NCBI RefSeq assembly: GCF_017357425.1
Contig: NZ_CP014571.1
Span: 4,402,001-4,466,000 of the forward strand
Source: Arthrobacter sp. D5-1
GTDB taxonomy: Bacteria; Actinomycetota; Actinomycetes; Actinomycetales; Micrococcaceae
Length of the DNA stretch: 64,000 nucleotides
Reading direction: 5' to 3'
Each line of letters opens with the position of its first letter. The first letter of the stretch is position 1. Position numbers and translations under genes: made by a program. Below are positions 1 to 8,245 of this stretch, one piece after another. The notes below the pieces were generated by a model, which did no database searches, was not told where the DNA came from, and worked only from the letters and a program-made list of their open reading frames with translations.

Positions 1-421
1 TCCATAGCGGCGGCAGTTTGGCGAGCTTGGCGGCTGCGAGCCCGGAGTTGTTGACCTCGTGGAGGGTGAGGCCGCCTTCCACTCCAAGGAGCCCGGCCTG
101 ATGCGAAAGAAGCTGGGCAACGGTGATCGAAGCTTTCCCCTCGGCACCAAACTCCGGCCAATACTTGGTCACCTCGGCATCAAGGTCCAAGGTGCCGTCC
201 TGAACCAGCAACGCCATGACCAGGCCCGCCATGCCTTTGGAGCAGGAGAAGACGCCCGTAACCGAGTCCGGGCGGATATGCGGTCCGCCGCTGAGGTCCA
301 GCACTTTGACGCCGCGATGGTAGGCCGCGACTTGCGCCGAATACTCCGGATCCTGATCGAGGAAACTGCCGAAGAGCTCGGCGACGGGTTCGAAACCTGG
401 GGCGATCACCTTTGCATGCAT
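1..421 (-). CDS. Serine hydrolase of the class C beta-lactamase fold, N-terminal part
   Basis: The reading frame begins at an ATG nine bases after the gluQ stop codon and runs off the left edge, so only about 140 N-terminal residues are visible. They contain FSCSKGMAGLVMA, which fits the SxxK motif (catalytic Ser and Lys) of the beta-lactamase/EstB/D-Ala-D-Ala carboxypeptidase family. It is followed by the typical DLDAEVTKYWPEF and LLSHQAGL stretches. Members hydrolyse esters or amides. Neither the second motif (YxN) nor any substrate-defining part is in view, so a specific reaction cannot be given. There is no signal peptide, which suggests a cytoplasmic esterase-like enzyme. It probably shares a transcript with gluQ, although no strong ribosome binding site precedes the start. 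Confidence 0.85.
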   Translation of the reverse strand, partial: MHAKVIAPGFEPVAELFGSFLDQDPEYSAQVAAYHRGVKVLDLSGGPHIRPDSVTGVFSCSKGMAGLVMALLVQDGTLDLDAEVTKYWPEFGAEGKASITVAQLLSHQAGLLGVEGGLTLHEVNNSGLAAAKLAKLPPLW

Positions 422-430
422 CCAGACAGC

Positions 431-1333
431 CTACGTGGTGGGCGTTTCAGGGCCGGGGGTTTTCCACACCCATGGCTCCTTGGGGAGGCTCCGGGGGCGG
501 AAGTGCGGCAACGCCTCCTCCAGGGTTCCGGCAGGCAGGCCCACCGATTCAAGGATCAGGTCACGGACTCTTCCGGCAGGAATTCCGACGGCGGCGAGGT
601 CGCCCAGCGTGACCGCACCGTCGCGCTTTGCCAGCCTGGCGCCGTCGTGGTTTACCACCAGTGGCACGTGGGCATATTCGGGAACGGGCAGGCCCAGCAG
701 CGTCGCCAGGTAGGCCTGCCGCGGGGTGGAAGGGAGGAGGTCATCGCCGCGCACCACCTGGTCGATTCCCTGGGCGGCGTCGTCCACCACCACTGCCAGA
801 TTGTAGGCGGTCACTCCGTCATTTCGACGCAGCACAAAGTCGTCCACCATGCCCCTATAGATGCCGCACAACTGGTCCTCAACAGCCCACTCAACAACGT
901 CCGCCTGGAGGCGTATCGACGCCGGGCGTGACGCGCGCCGGATCTCCCGTTCAGCGTGGGACAACCGCCGGCAGGTCCCCGGATACGCGCCCTGCGGCGC
1001 ATGCGGCGCCGACGCTGCTTCCTGGATTTCCCGGCGGGTACAGAAGCATTCGTAGGTGCGGCCCTCAGCAGTGAGGCGCGCAATCGCTTCGTCGTAGAAC
1101 GCCGCGCGTTCAGTCTGGCGCACGACGCCGGCGTCCCACCTGACGCCGACGGCCTCCAAATCGCGCAGCTGCTCCGCTTCGGCGCCGGACCGGGTACGGT
1201 CCAGGTCCTCGACGCGCAGCAGGAAGTCCCTACCGCTGGACTTCGCGAAGAGCCAGGCCAGGATGGCCGTACGGAGATTGCCGACGTGTAGTTGGCCGGA
1301 AGGGCTCGGGGCGAAACGGCCAGCTGAAGTCAT
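431..1333 (-). CDS. gluQ: Glutamyl-Q tRNA(Asp) synthetase
   Basis: This is a 300-residue paralogue of the glutamyl-tRNA synthetase catalytic domain without an anticodon-binding domain. The family (GluQRS/YadB) attaches glutamate to queuosine at the wobble position of tRNA-Asp in the cytoplasm. Visible marks are RFAPSPSGQLHVGNLRTAI near the N-terminus, with HVGN standing for the HIGH motif. A CFC...Y...C zinc site lies near residues 95-125, and AKRDG near residue 238 stands for the KMSKS loop. The length matches the family. The ATG start follows a short untranslated stretch. The gene reads directly into the serine hydrolase downstream, and the two may be co-transcribed. Confidence 0.93.
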   Translation of the reverse strand: MTSAGRFAPSPSGQLHVGNLRTAILAWLFAKSSGRDFLLRVEDLDRTRSGAEAEQLRDLEAVGVRWDAGVVRQTERAAFYDEAIARLTAEGRTYECFCTRREIQEAASAPHAPQGAYPGTCRRLSHAEREIRRASRPASIRLQADVVEWAVEDQLCGIYRGMVDDFVLRRNDGVTAYNLAVVVDDAAQGIDQVVRGDDLLPSTPRQAYLATLLGLPVPEYAHVPLVVNHDGARLAKRDGAVTLGDLAAVGIPAGRVRDLILESVGLPAGTLEEALPHFRPRSLPKEPWVWKTPGPETPTT

Positions 1334-1386
1334 GCTCCAAGCCTATGTGGCCGTGCTCCGCGGCGTCCGCCGGGACGGGGCAATGC

Positions 1387-1432
1387 AAGAGCCCCTCAGC
1401 TACCGCAACGATCCGGTGGCTCAGGGGCTCTT
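1387..1432. terminator. Long imperfect hairpin between divergent genes
   Basis: Arms of 19 bases (beginning AAGAGCCCCT and ending AGGGGCTCTT) pair with two mismatches around an 8-base loop. There is no T-run on either side. It looks like a terminator stem. However, it lies upstream of both neighbours (gluQ leftwards, the Lrp gene rightwards), so it terminates no gene visible here. It may insulate the two promoters or end an unrecognised small transcript. Confidence 0.5.
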
Positions 1433-1620
1433 ACTGTGCTGCCCGCACGATACGGGCGAGTGCAGAATGACAATGCTGTGAACAAGAGTCAATCAGCGGC
1501 TGCTTCCTTGCGGGAAACCTGTGCAGGGATCCGGGTGGTGTTCCGGATGCCTGGTGCCTGCGGGGTCCGGCGGTAGCCTTGCCCTGCTTCGTTGTCACCA
1601 TTTGAGCAGGAGACATACAG

Positions 1621-2154
1621 TTGGTGCAACGGACACAAAAAAGAACGGTCGATCTGACCAGTCTGGCCGGAAAACTTGGACAGGAAGTGGTCACTTTGCA
1701 GCAACTCGACGCGACGGACCGGCGAATCCTGGCCGCCCTCGACAACGATCCCCGTGTGCCCATCATGGTGCTGGCCCAGAAGCTCCATCTCGCGCGGGGA
1801 ACTGTGCAGTCCCGCTTGGAACGGATGACGGCCGCCGGAGCCCTGCGACCGAACAGCAGCCGCGTCCTGCCGGCGGCCTTGGGGCGTGGCGTCGCGGCTG
1901 CGGTCAGCGCCGAACTGGACCAAAGCCACTTGAATGAAGCCATCGCCGCACTCCGGGACATCCCCGAAGTCCTCGAGTGCCACGCACCCGCCGGCGATAC
2001 CGACCTCATCATCAGGGTGGTAGCCAAGAGCCCGGACGATCTTTACCGCGTGTCCGAGGAAATCCGCCTATGCCCCGGAATCGTGCGCACGTCCACCAGC
2101 ATGTTCCTCCGCGAAGTGATTCCCTACCGGACAACTGGGTTGCTTGCCGAGTAG
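1621..2154 (+). CDS. Lrp/AsnC family transcriptional regulator
   Basis: This 177-residue regulator starts at TTG, with AGGAG eight bases upstream; a GTG directly follows as an alternative start. About 27 extra N-terminal residues precede the usual winged helix-turn-helix (LDATDRRILAALDNDPRVP...LARGTVQSRLERM). The C-terminal half is the RAM/Lrp ligand-binding and oligomerisation domain (EVLECHAPAGDTDLIIRVV). Family members respond to amino acids and act as octamers or dimers. It lies tail to tail with a second Lrp-family gene and has no obvious target of its own in this stretch. The two regulators are clearly different proteins and not a recent duplication. Confidence 0.9.
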   Translation: MVQRTQKRTVDLTSLAGKLGQEVVTLQQLDATDRRILAALDNDPRVPIMVLAQKLHLARGTVQSRLERMTAAGALRPNSSRVLPAALGRGVAAAVSAELDQSHLNEAIAALRDIPEVLECHAPAGDTDLIIRVVAKSPDDLYRVSEEIRLCPGIVRTSTSMFLREVIPYRTTGLLAE

Positions 2155-2161
2155 GCCGGGA

Positions 2162-2617
2162 CTATACGGGCGGGCCGATGTTGGTTTTCAAGTTCTTCAT
2201 CACCAGGGTTGACGTCAGTCGTTCCACGGCTGGAAGAGCCGCGAGTTCGTCGTCGTAGAAGCGCTGATAGGCAGGCAAGTCTGCGGCAATGACCTTCAAC
2301 AGATAGTCAGGGGAGCCAAACAGCCGCTGCGCCTCCACGATGTTGGGACTGGCTGTCACGCGCTCCTCGAATTCGGCCATGATGGTGCGCTCCACCTGCT
2401 TGAGGGTGACAAATACTATCGCTTCGAAACAAAGCCCCACGGCAGCAGGATCGATGTCGGCACGATAGCCGCGGATCACCCCTGACGACTCCAAATCCTT
2501 CAGCCGCCGATGGCATGGAGCCACGGTCAAACCCACCTTGGAGGCCAAGGCTGTCGACGTCATTCGGCCATCCTCTTTAAGGTGGCGCAAAATACTTCTA
2601 TCGATTCCGTCAATCAC
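2162..2617 (-). CDS. Lrp/AsnC family transcriptional regulator
   Basis: A 151-residue protein with the standard Lrp plan. The N-terminal helix-turn-helix includes IDGIDRSILRHLKEDGRMTSTALASKVGL split over its first 28 residues. The C-terminal effector domain is recognised by IVEAQRLFGSPDYLLKVIA. The start is GTG. It is transcribed divergently from the LysE-type exporter with about 100 bases between them. That is the classical arrangement in which an Lrp-type protein senses an amino acid and switches on its exporter. Control of the neighbour is an inference from position. The effector amino acid cannot be read from the sequence. Confidence 0.92.
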   Translation of the reverse strand: MIDGIDRSILRHLKEDGRMTSTALASKVGLTVAPCHRRLKDLESSGVIRGYRADIDPAAVGLCFEAIVFVTLKQVERTIMAEFEERVTASPNIVEAQRLFGSPDYLLKVIAADLPAYQRFYDDELAALPAVERLTSTLVMKNLKTNIGPPV

Positions 2618-2718
2618 GCAAGAATCTTACCCAAAATGCCGGATCAAGGGCTAAATCCGGGAACACTTATGGGCGGATTTTTCCTAGAGTTTTCCTACCA
2701 ACTACCTCTGGAGAGATC

Positions 2719-3375
2719 GTGAATCCGCAGCTGTTCCTCGCCTTCATGCTGGTGGCCGTCAGCTTGGCGTGCACCCCCGGCGTCGACTGGGCGTATTCAA
2801 TCTCGGCCGGCCTACGCCAACGCAGCTTCGTTCCCGCAGTGGCGGGCCTGTGCAGCGGGTATGTCATCCACACATTGCTGATGGTGGCAGGCTTGGCCGC
2901 TCTGCTGGCAGGAGTCCCGGGACTCCTGGGATGGCTGACCATCGCCGGTGCGGCCTACTTATTGTGGCTCGGCGGCTCGACCATCCGCTCGTGGCGAGGT
3001 GCGAGCTTCAGCGCGGAAGCCGGCGTCGTGCAGTCCGGAAACCAGCTCCGCACCTTCCTTCAAGGCATGGGTACCAGCGGCATCAACCCCAAGGGCCTGC
3101 TCTTTTTTATCGCGCTGGTACCGCAGTTCGTCAGCCCCGAGGCAGCACTGCCCGTTCCGGTCCAGTCAGGTTTGCTGGGCCTGACCTTCGTGATCCTGGC
3201 AGGGGCGGTCTACACTGGCGTGGCCCTGACGTCCCGGAAGTTGCTGGCTTCCCGGCCGGGTGCCGCGCGGGTTGTGACGCTGACCAGCGGGATCATCATG
3301 ATCGGACTGGGAACAGTGCTGTTGTCCGAGCAACTCCTCCCGCTGCTGCTGCAGTTGCAGCCGGCGGGCGCTTAG
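2719..3375 (+). CDS. LysE/RhtB-family amino acid exporter
   Basis: This is a 218-residue inner-membrane protein with about six hydrophobic segments. Family marks are the N-terminal TPGVDWAYSISAGLRQR, and GTSGINPKGLLFFIALVPQF near the middle, which is the conserved NPKG segment of LysE/RhtB exporters. The start is GTG, with AGAGA upstream. Such proteins expel surplus amino acids or their analogues using the proton gradient. The divergent Lrp-type gene upstream is the likely regulator. The stop codon overlaps the stop of the convergent SRPBCC gene by a few bases, so the two mRNAs overlap at their 3' ends. Confidence 0.92.
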   Translation: MNPQLFLAFMLVAVSLACTPGVDWAYSISAGLRQRSFVPAVAGLCSGYVIHTLLMVAGLAALLAGVPGLLGWLTIAGAAYLLWLGGSTIRSWRGASFSAEAGVVQSGNQLRTFLQGMGTSGINPKGLLFFIALVPQFVSPEAALPVPVQSGLLGLTFVILAGAVYTGVALTSRKLLASRPGAARVVTLTSGIIMIGLGTVLLSEQLLPLLLQLQPAGA

Positions 3376-3839
3376 GCAGCAAGCAGTTCGTCCAGCCGCT
3401 CGTATCCTTCGATCACGCCGTAGTCCATTCCCGTTGCAAGGGCCATGTCGCGGGCTTCCACGGAGGGGTAGACCTCGTGGGCGACCATCCGGGTCCTGCC
3501 GTCGATTTCCTCGAAGGTGGTGGTGCTGATGACTACCTGGTTGGGTGCGCCCTCGAACTCCACTGTCTGGATGATCAGTGCGTCGGCTTCAACGGTGTGG
3601 AAGACGCCGCGGAAGCCATACATTCCGTTGTCGTCACCGCTTTCGTAGCGCCAGCTGCCGCCGGTGGTGGCGTTGTACTCGGTAATTTTGGTGACCGTGC
3701 TGCGCGGGCCCAGCCATTTGGCCAAGAGGTCCGGGTCAACATGGGCCTTGAAGACCGCACTGACGGGAGCATCGAATTCGCGGACTGTATCAACGAACGG
3801 GACGCCGCTGTCAGCGGTGATTGTTGTTGGATTGCTCAT
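3372..3839 (-). CDS. SRPBCC (AHSA1-like) domain protein
   Basis: A 155-residue single-domain protein of the START/Bet v1-like superfamily, with VREFDAPVSAVFKAHVDP at the N-terminus, the KWLGPRS segment, and the C-terminal GMDYGVIEGYERLDELLA helix. AHSA1-like proteins form a hydrophobic pocket that binds small ligands; a reaction is seldom known. Its ATG overlaps the stop of the ArsR-type gene (ATGA), so translation is coupled. ArsR-SRPBCC pairs are common in actinobacteria. The domain protein is thought to bind or modify the signal to which the regulator responds, but no ligand can be named here. Confidence 0.9.
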   Translation of the reverse strand: MSNPTTITADSGVPFVDTVREFDAPVSAVFKAHVDPDLLAKWLGPRSTVTKITEYNATTGGSWRYESGDDNGMYGFRGVFHTVEADALIIQTVEFEGAPNQVVISTTTFEEIDGRTRMVAHEVYPSVEARDMALATGMDYGVIEGYERLDELLAA

Positions 3840-4222
3840 TTCAGTTCCTCTTTCTTCTTTGCTGTTGTGTTCTCGTGTTCTTGGTGGGAGATGCCCGCAG
3901 CCAGCAGTTCGTCCAACTGCCGGAAGCGGGATTCGGCGATCAGCCGGTACTGGTCAATCCAGGCCGTCAATCTCTCCAAAGCTGCTGCATCCAAATGAAC
4001 CGGCCTGCGCTGGGCATCCCGGGATCGGGTCACCAGGCCCGCATGCTCCAGGACCTGAATGTGCTTGGAAACCGCCTGCTTGGTGATGGCGAATGGTTCC
4101 GCGAGCTCATTGACAGTGGCATCTCCCCGGGACAGCCGGGCCACCATGGCCCGCCGCACCGGATCCGCCAACGCCATAAAAGCCCTGTCCAGGGTCTCCG
4201 ACCCCGGGGCATCGTGTTCCAT
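3836..4222 (-). CDS. ArsR-family transcriptional repressor
   Basis: A 128-residue winged-helix protein. RAFMALADPVRRAMVARLS and ITKQAVSKHIQVLEHAGLV form the DNA-binding region, followed by a long helix used for dimerisation. The metal-binding ELCVC motif of ArsR/SmtB metal sensors is absent, so it is a non-metal member of the kind paired with SRPBCC proteins. It is the first gene of a two-gene operon and overlaps the second by four bases. Two tandem inverted repeats lie 36-70 bases upstream of its start and are the likely autoregulatory operator. Confidence 0.92.
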   Translation of the reverse strand: MEHDAPGSETLDRAFMALADPVRRAMVARLSRGDATVNELAEPFAITKQAVSKHIQVLEHAGLVTRSRDAQRRPVHLDAAALERLTAWIDQYRLIAESRFRQLDELLAAGISHQEHENTTAKKKEELK

Positions 4223-4258
4223 CGCCGCTTCAACCCTTCGTCCTCGACCAAACCTAAG

Positions 4259-4291
4259 TCAATCGATTCATTGATCAACTGTTTGGTTGAT
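4259..4291. promoter_or_regulatory. Double operator upstream of the ArsR-SRPBCC operon
   Basis: Two inverted repeats of the same design adjoin: TCAAT-CGATTC-ATTGA, then ATCAAC-TGTTTG-GTTGAT. Both have six-base spacers and the second starts on the last base of the first. ATCAA/TTGAT half-sites resemble ArsR-family operators. The AT-rich stretch stands out in GC-rich surroundings and lies just upstream of the repressor gene. Confidence 0.7.
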
Positions 4292-4330
4292 TAAGAGAAT
4301 ACGCTTCCTCCCCCGAGGACGCAATGGTTT

Positions 4331-5302
4331 TTATTCGCCGCCCAGCTGCCTGAAGTCGTTCTCCCAAAGGCGCCGCATTTCAGCGTCTTTCCGGATGACC
4401 TCCAGCGTCTCCAGCTCAGCCGGAGGGGCAGGACGCCTGGACCGCGGAGTCAGGGTTCGGCGGCCTTGGTCAAGCGCGAGGAGTGCCCTGTCTGTCAGTG
4501 CATCATTCTTCAACGCCAGGTTGGTCTTCCGCCGCCGGAGGACTTCCTTCAAGGCCAGCTGCGCGGATTCGATGTCACCCCGTGCCCGCTGGGAACGCGC
4601 ACGGATCAGCAACAAGGCAGCCGATAGGTCGTCAGTGTTCAGCAAACCTTCGGTCCACAGCACCACGTCCCGGTGCCGCTCCAGCGAATACGCCGCGGTG
4701 CAGCGCGCCAGGGCAGAAGGCAACGACGGCGGCAAGCCGACCACTGCTTCCAACGCCGACTCGGTCATCCCCATCTCCCGCAGGCAATGGGCCAGCGCCA
4801 GGAACACGGATTCCTCACTGAACAGAACCGGAACCTCGATGCGTTCGGCTACCTCGACTTTGGTGACCACCTGCCCAAGGTACGTAGCCGAGAACTGGCT
4901 GGCGTCGTCGTCGATCCTTGTTGTTAAACCGCGCTGCAGCAGCTCCGAAGCCCGCAGGAACCCGCCATGCTTGTATGCGAGCAGGCCTGCCATAACGTGG
5001 CATAAGCCGGCCCACCCCGGATTCATACGGCCAAAAGCGAGAAGCCCATCCGGCTCCGTGGAGGTGAACACGGCTTCGTGCATCGCCTTGGCCGTCCTGG
5101 AGGAAAGCATCTTCAACCGCGGTACGTTGCCCACCACGGACAACCTCGCGTGGTCACGTCCGCTCAGCACGCCGGACAGCACGTCATTCACACCGTCGGC
5201 CAGGCCACGGACCGGGGTGCGGACGTAGCCCTCGCGGAAGGGAGTGAGATCGCGGGTGTCGTGGAAGATCGTGTGCACACGTCCGTTCGGAGCTTGGCTC
5301 AT
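4331..5302 (-). CDS. Conserved-looking helical protein of unknown function
   Basis: A 323-residue soluble protein that I do not recognise. The middle (about residues 95-270) is rich in Ala and Leu with helix pairs resembling degenerate tetratricopeptide repeats, for example AGLLAYKHGGFLRASELLQRG and ARSQRARGDIESAQLALKEV. The C-terminus is basic and proline-rich (RRTLTPRSRRPAPPAELE). No signal peptide, membrane segment or catalytic motif is visible. It stands alone between the ArsR operator region and the divergent DUF4383 gene. A role as a scaffold or regulatory protein would fit helical repeats, but that is only a guess. Codon use is normal for the window, so it is probably a real gene. Confidence 0.7.
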   Translation of the reverse strand: MSQAPNGRVHTIFHDTRDLTPFREGYVRTPVRGLADGVNDVLSGVLSGRDHARLSVVGNVPRLKMLSSRTAKAMHEAVFTSTEPDGLLAFGRMNPGWAGLCHVMAGLLAYKHGGFLRASELLQRGLTTRIDDDASQFSATYLGQVVTKVEVAERIEVPVLFSEESVFLALAHCLREMGMTESALEAVVGLPPSLPSALARCTAAYSLERHRDVVLWTEGLLNTDDLSAALLLIRARSQRARGDIESAQLALKEVLRRRKTNLALKNDALTDRALLALDQGRRTLTPRSRRPAPPAELETLEVIRKDAEMRRLWENDFRQLGGE

Positions 5303-5457
5303 AAATCCATGCTAACCGCCGCTGAACTGGGCACATCCCCTGCTATCGGAGGCATTTCAGGAGTATTATGGCGGCGTCGGCAAGGTTTTGCCACACCCCT
5401 TGCCGCAGGTCGGCTCTCCATGAGAAGAGCCGGGTAACCGCGTGAAAGGGAGGACTG

Positions 5458-5937
5458 ATGACCACCGCTTCGCACCCCGCCGAACACCACCACATGATGG
5501 GGTTGACGCTTCGCAACACCGCCATGGGCGTTGGCATTGTATTTCTGCTGGTAGGCGTCCTGGGGTTCATCCCGGGAATCACCACCAATTTCGGCGCCAT
5601 GACCTTTGCTGGACATGAGTCAGGCGCCATGCTGCTTGGAATCTTCCAAGTGTCCATACTCCACAACATCGTTCACCTGCTGTTTGGCGTGGCCGGCTTG
5701 GCCATGGCAAGGAACGCACGCATGGCCCGCCTGTTCCTCCTGGGCGGCGGCGCCGTGTACATCGTTCTTTGGATCTACGGCCTGGTCATCAACCAGGAAA
5801 CAGCTGCCAACTTTGTCCCGTTCAACACGGCTGACAACTGGCTGCACCTGATCCTCGGCGTTGCCATGATCGGCTTGGGCGCCTGGCTGGGCAGGGATGC
5901 CATGGACGAAACCACAACGGCCCGACGGAAGATGTAA
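5458..5937 (+). CDS. DUF4383 membrane protein
   Basis: A 159-residue protein with four hydrophobic segments. It carries the family-specific FQVSILHNIVHLLFGVAGL and FNTADNWLHLILG stretches. The function of DUF4383 is unknown; many actinobacteria have several copies. A His-rich N-terminus (HPAEHHHMM) precedes the first membrane segment. GGGAGG lies just upstream of the ATG. It is a single-gene unit ending in a clear terminator hairpin. Confidence 0.9.
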   Translation: MTTASHPAEHHHMMGLTLRNTAMGVGIVFLLVGVLGFIPGITTNFGAMTFAGHESGAMLLGIFQVSILHNIVHLLFGVAGLAMARNARMARLFLLGGGAVYIVLWIYGLVINQETAANFVPFNTADNWLHLILGVAMIGLGAWLGRDAMDETTTARRKM

Positions 5938-5958
5938 ACCTTCACACACGTTGTGAAC

Positions 5959-6000
5959 AAACGACGGCGACCGCTCCCCCTGAGGGGACGGCCGCCGTTT
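5959..6000. terminator. Terminator hairpin after the DUF4383 gene
   Basis: AAACGACGGC pairs with GCCGCCGTTT, and an inner CCCCTGAGGGG forms the tip; a short T-rich tail follows. It can serve the rightward DUF4383 gene and the leftward IclR gene, whose stop lies about 50 bases beyond. Confidence 0.75.
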
Positions 6001-6052
6001 CGTTTACCGCCGGGATGGCACTTAATGACAATGTTGGCGTTCCGGATTGTCA

Positions 6053-6874
6053 TCAAATGCCGTCTCGGCGATGGTTTGGGGCGCGCCCACCCAGCCGCGT
6101 GGTGACTTTGGCAGCGGCTGCGGCGCAGGCTTCACCGAGGCTGTCCAAGGTGTCTTGTGAGACGCGGAATTTCGGCGCCGGAATCAGGACGGACGCCACG
6201 ATGTCGCCACGATGGTCGTAAACGGGCGAGGCCACACCGACTTCCTCAATGGACGTCTCCCCGAAATTCACTGCCCAGCCGCGTTTCATGGAGTCCTCCA
6301 CTCGGGAGAGATACGCCTCAATTGCCTCCTCGTCCAGACCAGGAAGGGTGATCGAACCGCTACGCAGCAGCTGACGCACCCTATCGTCATTCTCTGCGCC
6401 TAGGAACACCTGCACTGACGAACTCAGGGCCTCGTTGTACCGCGCACCCAGCGGAGTGAGGTGTTTTACCTGATGCCGACTGGGGATCTGTTCCACACAC
6501 ATGGATTCGTTGCCGTTCCACACCATGAGCGCACTCGTCTCCCCTGTCCGCTCGGTGAGTTCACGCAGGACCGGGTAGGCAACGCGGCGCTCTTCGAGTT
6601 CCGCCAGGAGCGGGCCCGCCATGGCGATCATTCCCAGCCCCAAGCGGAACCTGCGTGAATCGACGTCGCGCTCTACTAGGTTTTCCTGTTCCAGGGTCGC
6701 GAGGATCCGGGAGACGGTGCTCTTGTGAAGGCCGATTCGGCCCGCGATTTCGGTGACTCCCAGAAGTGGTTCGTCGGCCGTGAAGCTCCGCAGCACTGCG
6801 ATGGCGTTAACGATGACCGAGGTGCTTTTGTTGTCGCCATTGCTGGAAGCGTCGCTGGATTCCGAGGGAGTCAT
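6053..6874 (-). CDS. IclR-family regulator next to creatinase
   Basis: A 273-residue protein. The N-terminal winged helix (about residues 20-80) includes IAGRIGLHKSTVSRILATLE. The C-terminal effector-binding domain (about 95-260) includes GETSALMVWNGNESMCVEQIP and GWAVNFGETSIEEVGVASPV. IclR proteins bind small catabolic substrates and repress or activate the adjacent pathway. The gene is third in a same-direction row, MHS transporter, creatinase, IclR, with 86 bases between creatinase and its start. Creatine or sarcosine is the likely effector by position. Palindromes upstream of the transporter gene are candidate binding sites. Confidence 0.92.
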   Translation of the reverse strand: MTPSESSDASSNGDNKSTSVIVNAIAVLRSFTADEPLLGVTEIAGRIGLHKSTVSRILATLEQENLVERDVDSRRFRLGLGMIAMAGPLLAELEERRVAYPVLRELTERTGETSALMVWNGNESMCVEQIPSRHQVKHLTPLGARYNEALSSSVQVFLGAENDDRVRQLLRSGSITLPGLDEEAIEAYLSRVEDSMKRGWAVNFGETSIEEVGVASPVYDHRGDIVASVLIPAPKFRVSQDTLDSLGEACAAAAAKVTTRLGGRAPNHRRDGI

Positions 6875-6960
6875 GGGTTCACTATATTTCGACGGCGGCC
6901 AGCTCGCCGGACCGAACGCGGCCCGTGGACACCGTACCGGGCACCCACCGGCCGAGCCGC

Positions 6961-8217
6961 CTAAGCTCCGATGATGTTGTACTCAGGCCCGAACGGGAAC
7001 TTGGTGATGTTCTCCGCGCTGTCTTCACCGACCACAAGGATGTCGTGCTCGCGGTATCCGCCGGCACCCGGCTGGCCGTCCAGCACTGTGATCATGGGTT
7101 CCATGGAGACCACCATGCCGGGTTCAAGCACTGTATCGATGTCCTCGCGAAGTTCGAGGCCCGCTTCGCGTCCGTAGTAGTGGCTCAGCACACCGAACGA
7201 GTGGCCGTATCCGAACGTGCGATTGGGCAGCAAACCGTGGCTGATGTAGATCTCGTTGAGCTCTGCGGCGATGTCTTTGCAGACGGCACCGGGTTTGATC
7301 AGCTCGAGGCCGCGCCTGTGCACCTCAACGTTGATGTTCCATAGCTCAAGGGACCGGGCATCAGGTTCGCCGTAGAACAAGGTACGTTCCAGGGCTGTGT
7401 AGTAGCCACTGGTCATCGGGAAACAGTTCAGGGACAGGATGTCGTGTTCTTGGATCTTCCGGGTAGTGGCCCAGTTGTGGGCGCCGTCGGTGTTGATGCC
7501 CGACTGGAACCACACCCAAGTATCGCGAATTTCCGAGTCCGGGAAAGTGCGGGCGATCTCGTGGACCATGGCCTCGGTGCCGATCAGGGCAACCTCGTAT
7601 TCGGTGATGCCGGCCGTGATGGCGTTGCGGATGGCCTCACCACCGAGGTCTCCAATGCGGGCGCCATGCTTGATGACTGCGATTTCCTCGTCCGATTTGA
7701 TCATGCGCTGGCGCATTGCCGCCTGTGCGACATCCACCAGAGTCGCACCGGAGAACGCGGCTTGGATCTTGTTGCGGTTGTCCAGCGGCAGCGAGTCATC
7801 TTCGACGCCGATGCGGCGCGGGTTGATACAGCGCGTGCGTAGGACTTCCTGGATTGCGTGGATGTAGTTGTCACGGCGCCAGTCCGTGTACACCAGGTTG
7901 TCCCCGTAGCTGCGGCGCCAAGGCATACCGGCGTCGATATTCGCCGTAATGGTAACCGTGTCATCCTTGGTCACCACCATGCCGTAGGAGCGGCCGAAGT
8001 AGGTGAAGAGGAAGTCGGAGTAGTACTTGATGGAGTGGTAGCTGGTGAGGATGACGGCGTCCAGGTCTTTCTCGGCCATGATGCGGCGTAGGCCAGCGAG
8101 GCGGCGCTCGAACTCAGCATCGGAGAAGGTCAGCGATACTTTTTCGCCGTTGTTGAGGACCTTGGTGCGCTCGAGCTTGGCGACATCGTTGACGGACTCG
8201 TTCTGGGTGATGGTCAT
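6961..8217 (-). CDS. Creatinase (creatine amidinohydrolase)
   Basis: A 418-residue cytoplasmic enzyme of the M24/pita-bread fold that splits creatine into sarcosine and urea without a metal. Long stretches agree with the Pseudomonas creatinase as I remember it: FTYFGRSYGMVVT, NIDAGMPWRRS, WFQSGINTDGAHN (with the catalytic His), SLNCFPMTSGYYTALERTLF, FGYGHSFGVLSHYYGREAG and VVSMEPMI with the conserved Glu. The agreement extends to the ENITKFPFGPEYNII end. It has about 15 extra N-terminal residues. AAAGGA lies five bases before the ATG. It follows the MHS transporter by 28 bases. Downstream use of sarcosine is provided by the soxBDAG operon a few kilobases away. Confidence 0.95.
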   Translation of the reverse strand: MTITQNESVNDVAKLERTKVLNNGEKVSLTFSDAEFERRLAGLRRIMAEKDLDAVILTSYHSIKYYSDFLFTYFGRSYGMVVTKDDTVTITANIDAGMPWRRSYGDNLVYTDWRRDNYIHAIQEVLRTRCINPRRIGVEDDSLPLDNRNKIQAAFSGATLVDVAQAAMRQRMIKSDEEIAVIKHGARIGDLGGEAIRNAITAGITEYEVALIGTEAMVHEIARTFPDSEIRDTWVWFQSGINTDGAHNWATTRKIQEHDILSLNCFPMTSGYYTALERTLFYGEPDARSLELWNINVEVHRRGLELIKPGAVCKDIAAELNEIYISHGLLPNRTFGYGHSFGVLSHYYGREAGLELREDIDTVLEPGMVVSMEPMITVLDGQPGAGGYREHDILVVGEDSAENITKFPFGPEYNIIGA

Positions 8218-8245
8218 GCGGTTCCTTTCAATGGGTTTGGTTGTT

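Noticed and set aside
59..931. A 290-codon rightward frame at the left edge
   Set aside because: It lies opposite the serine hydrolase and gluQ, whose motifs are clear.
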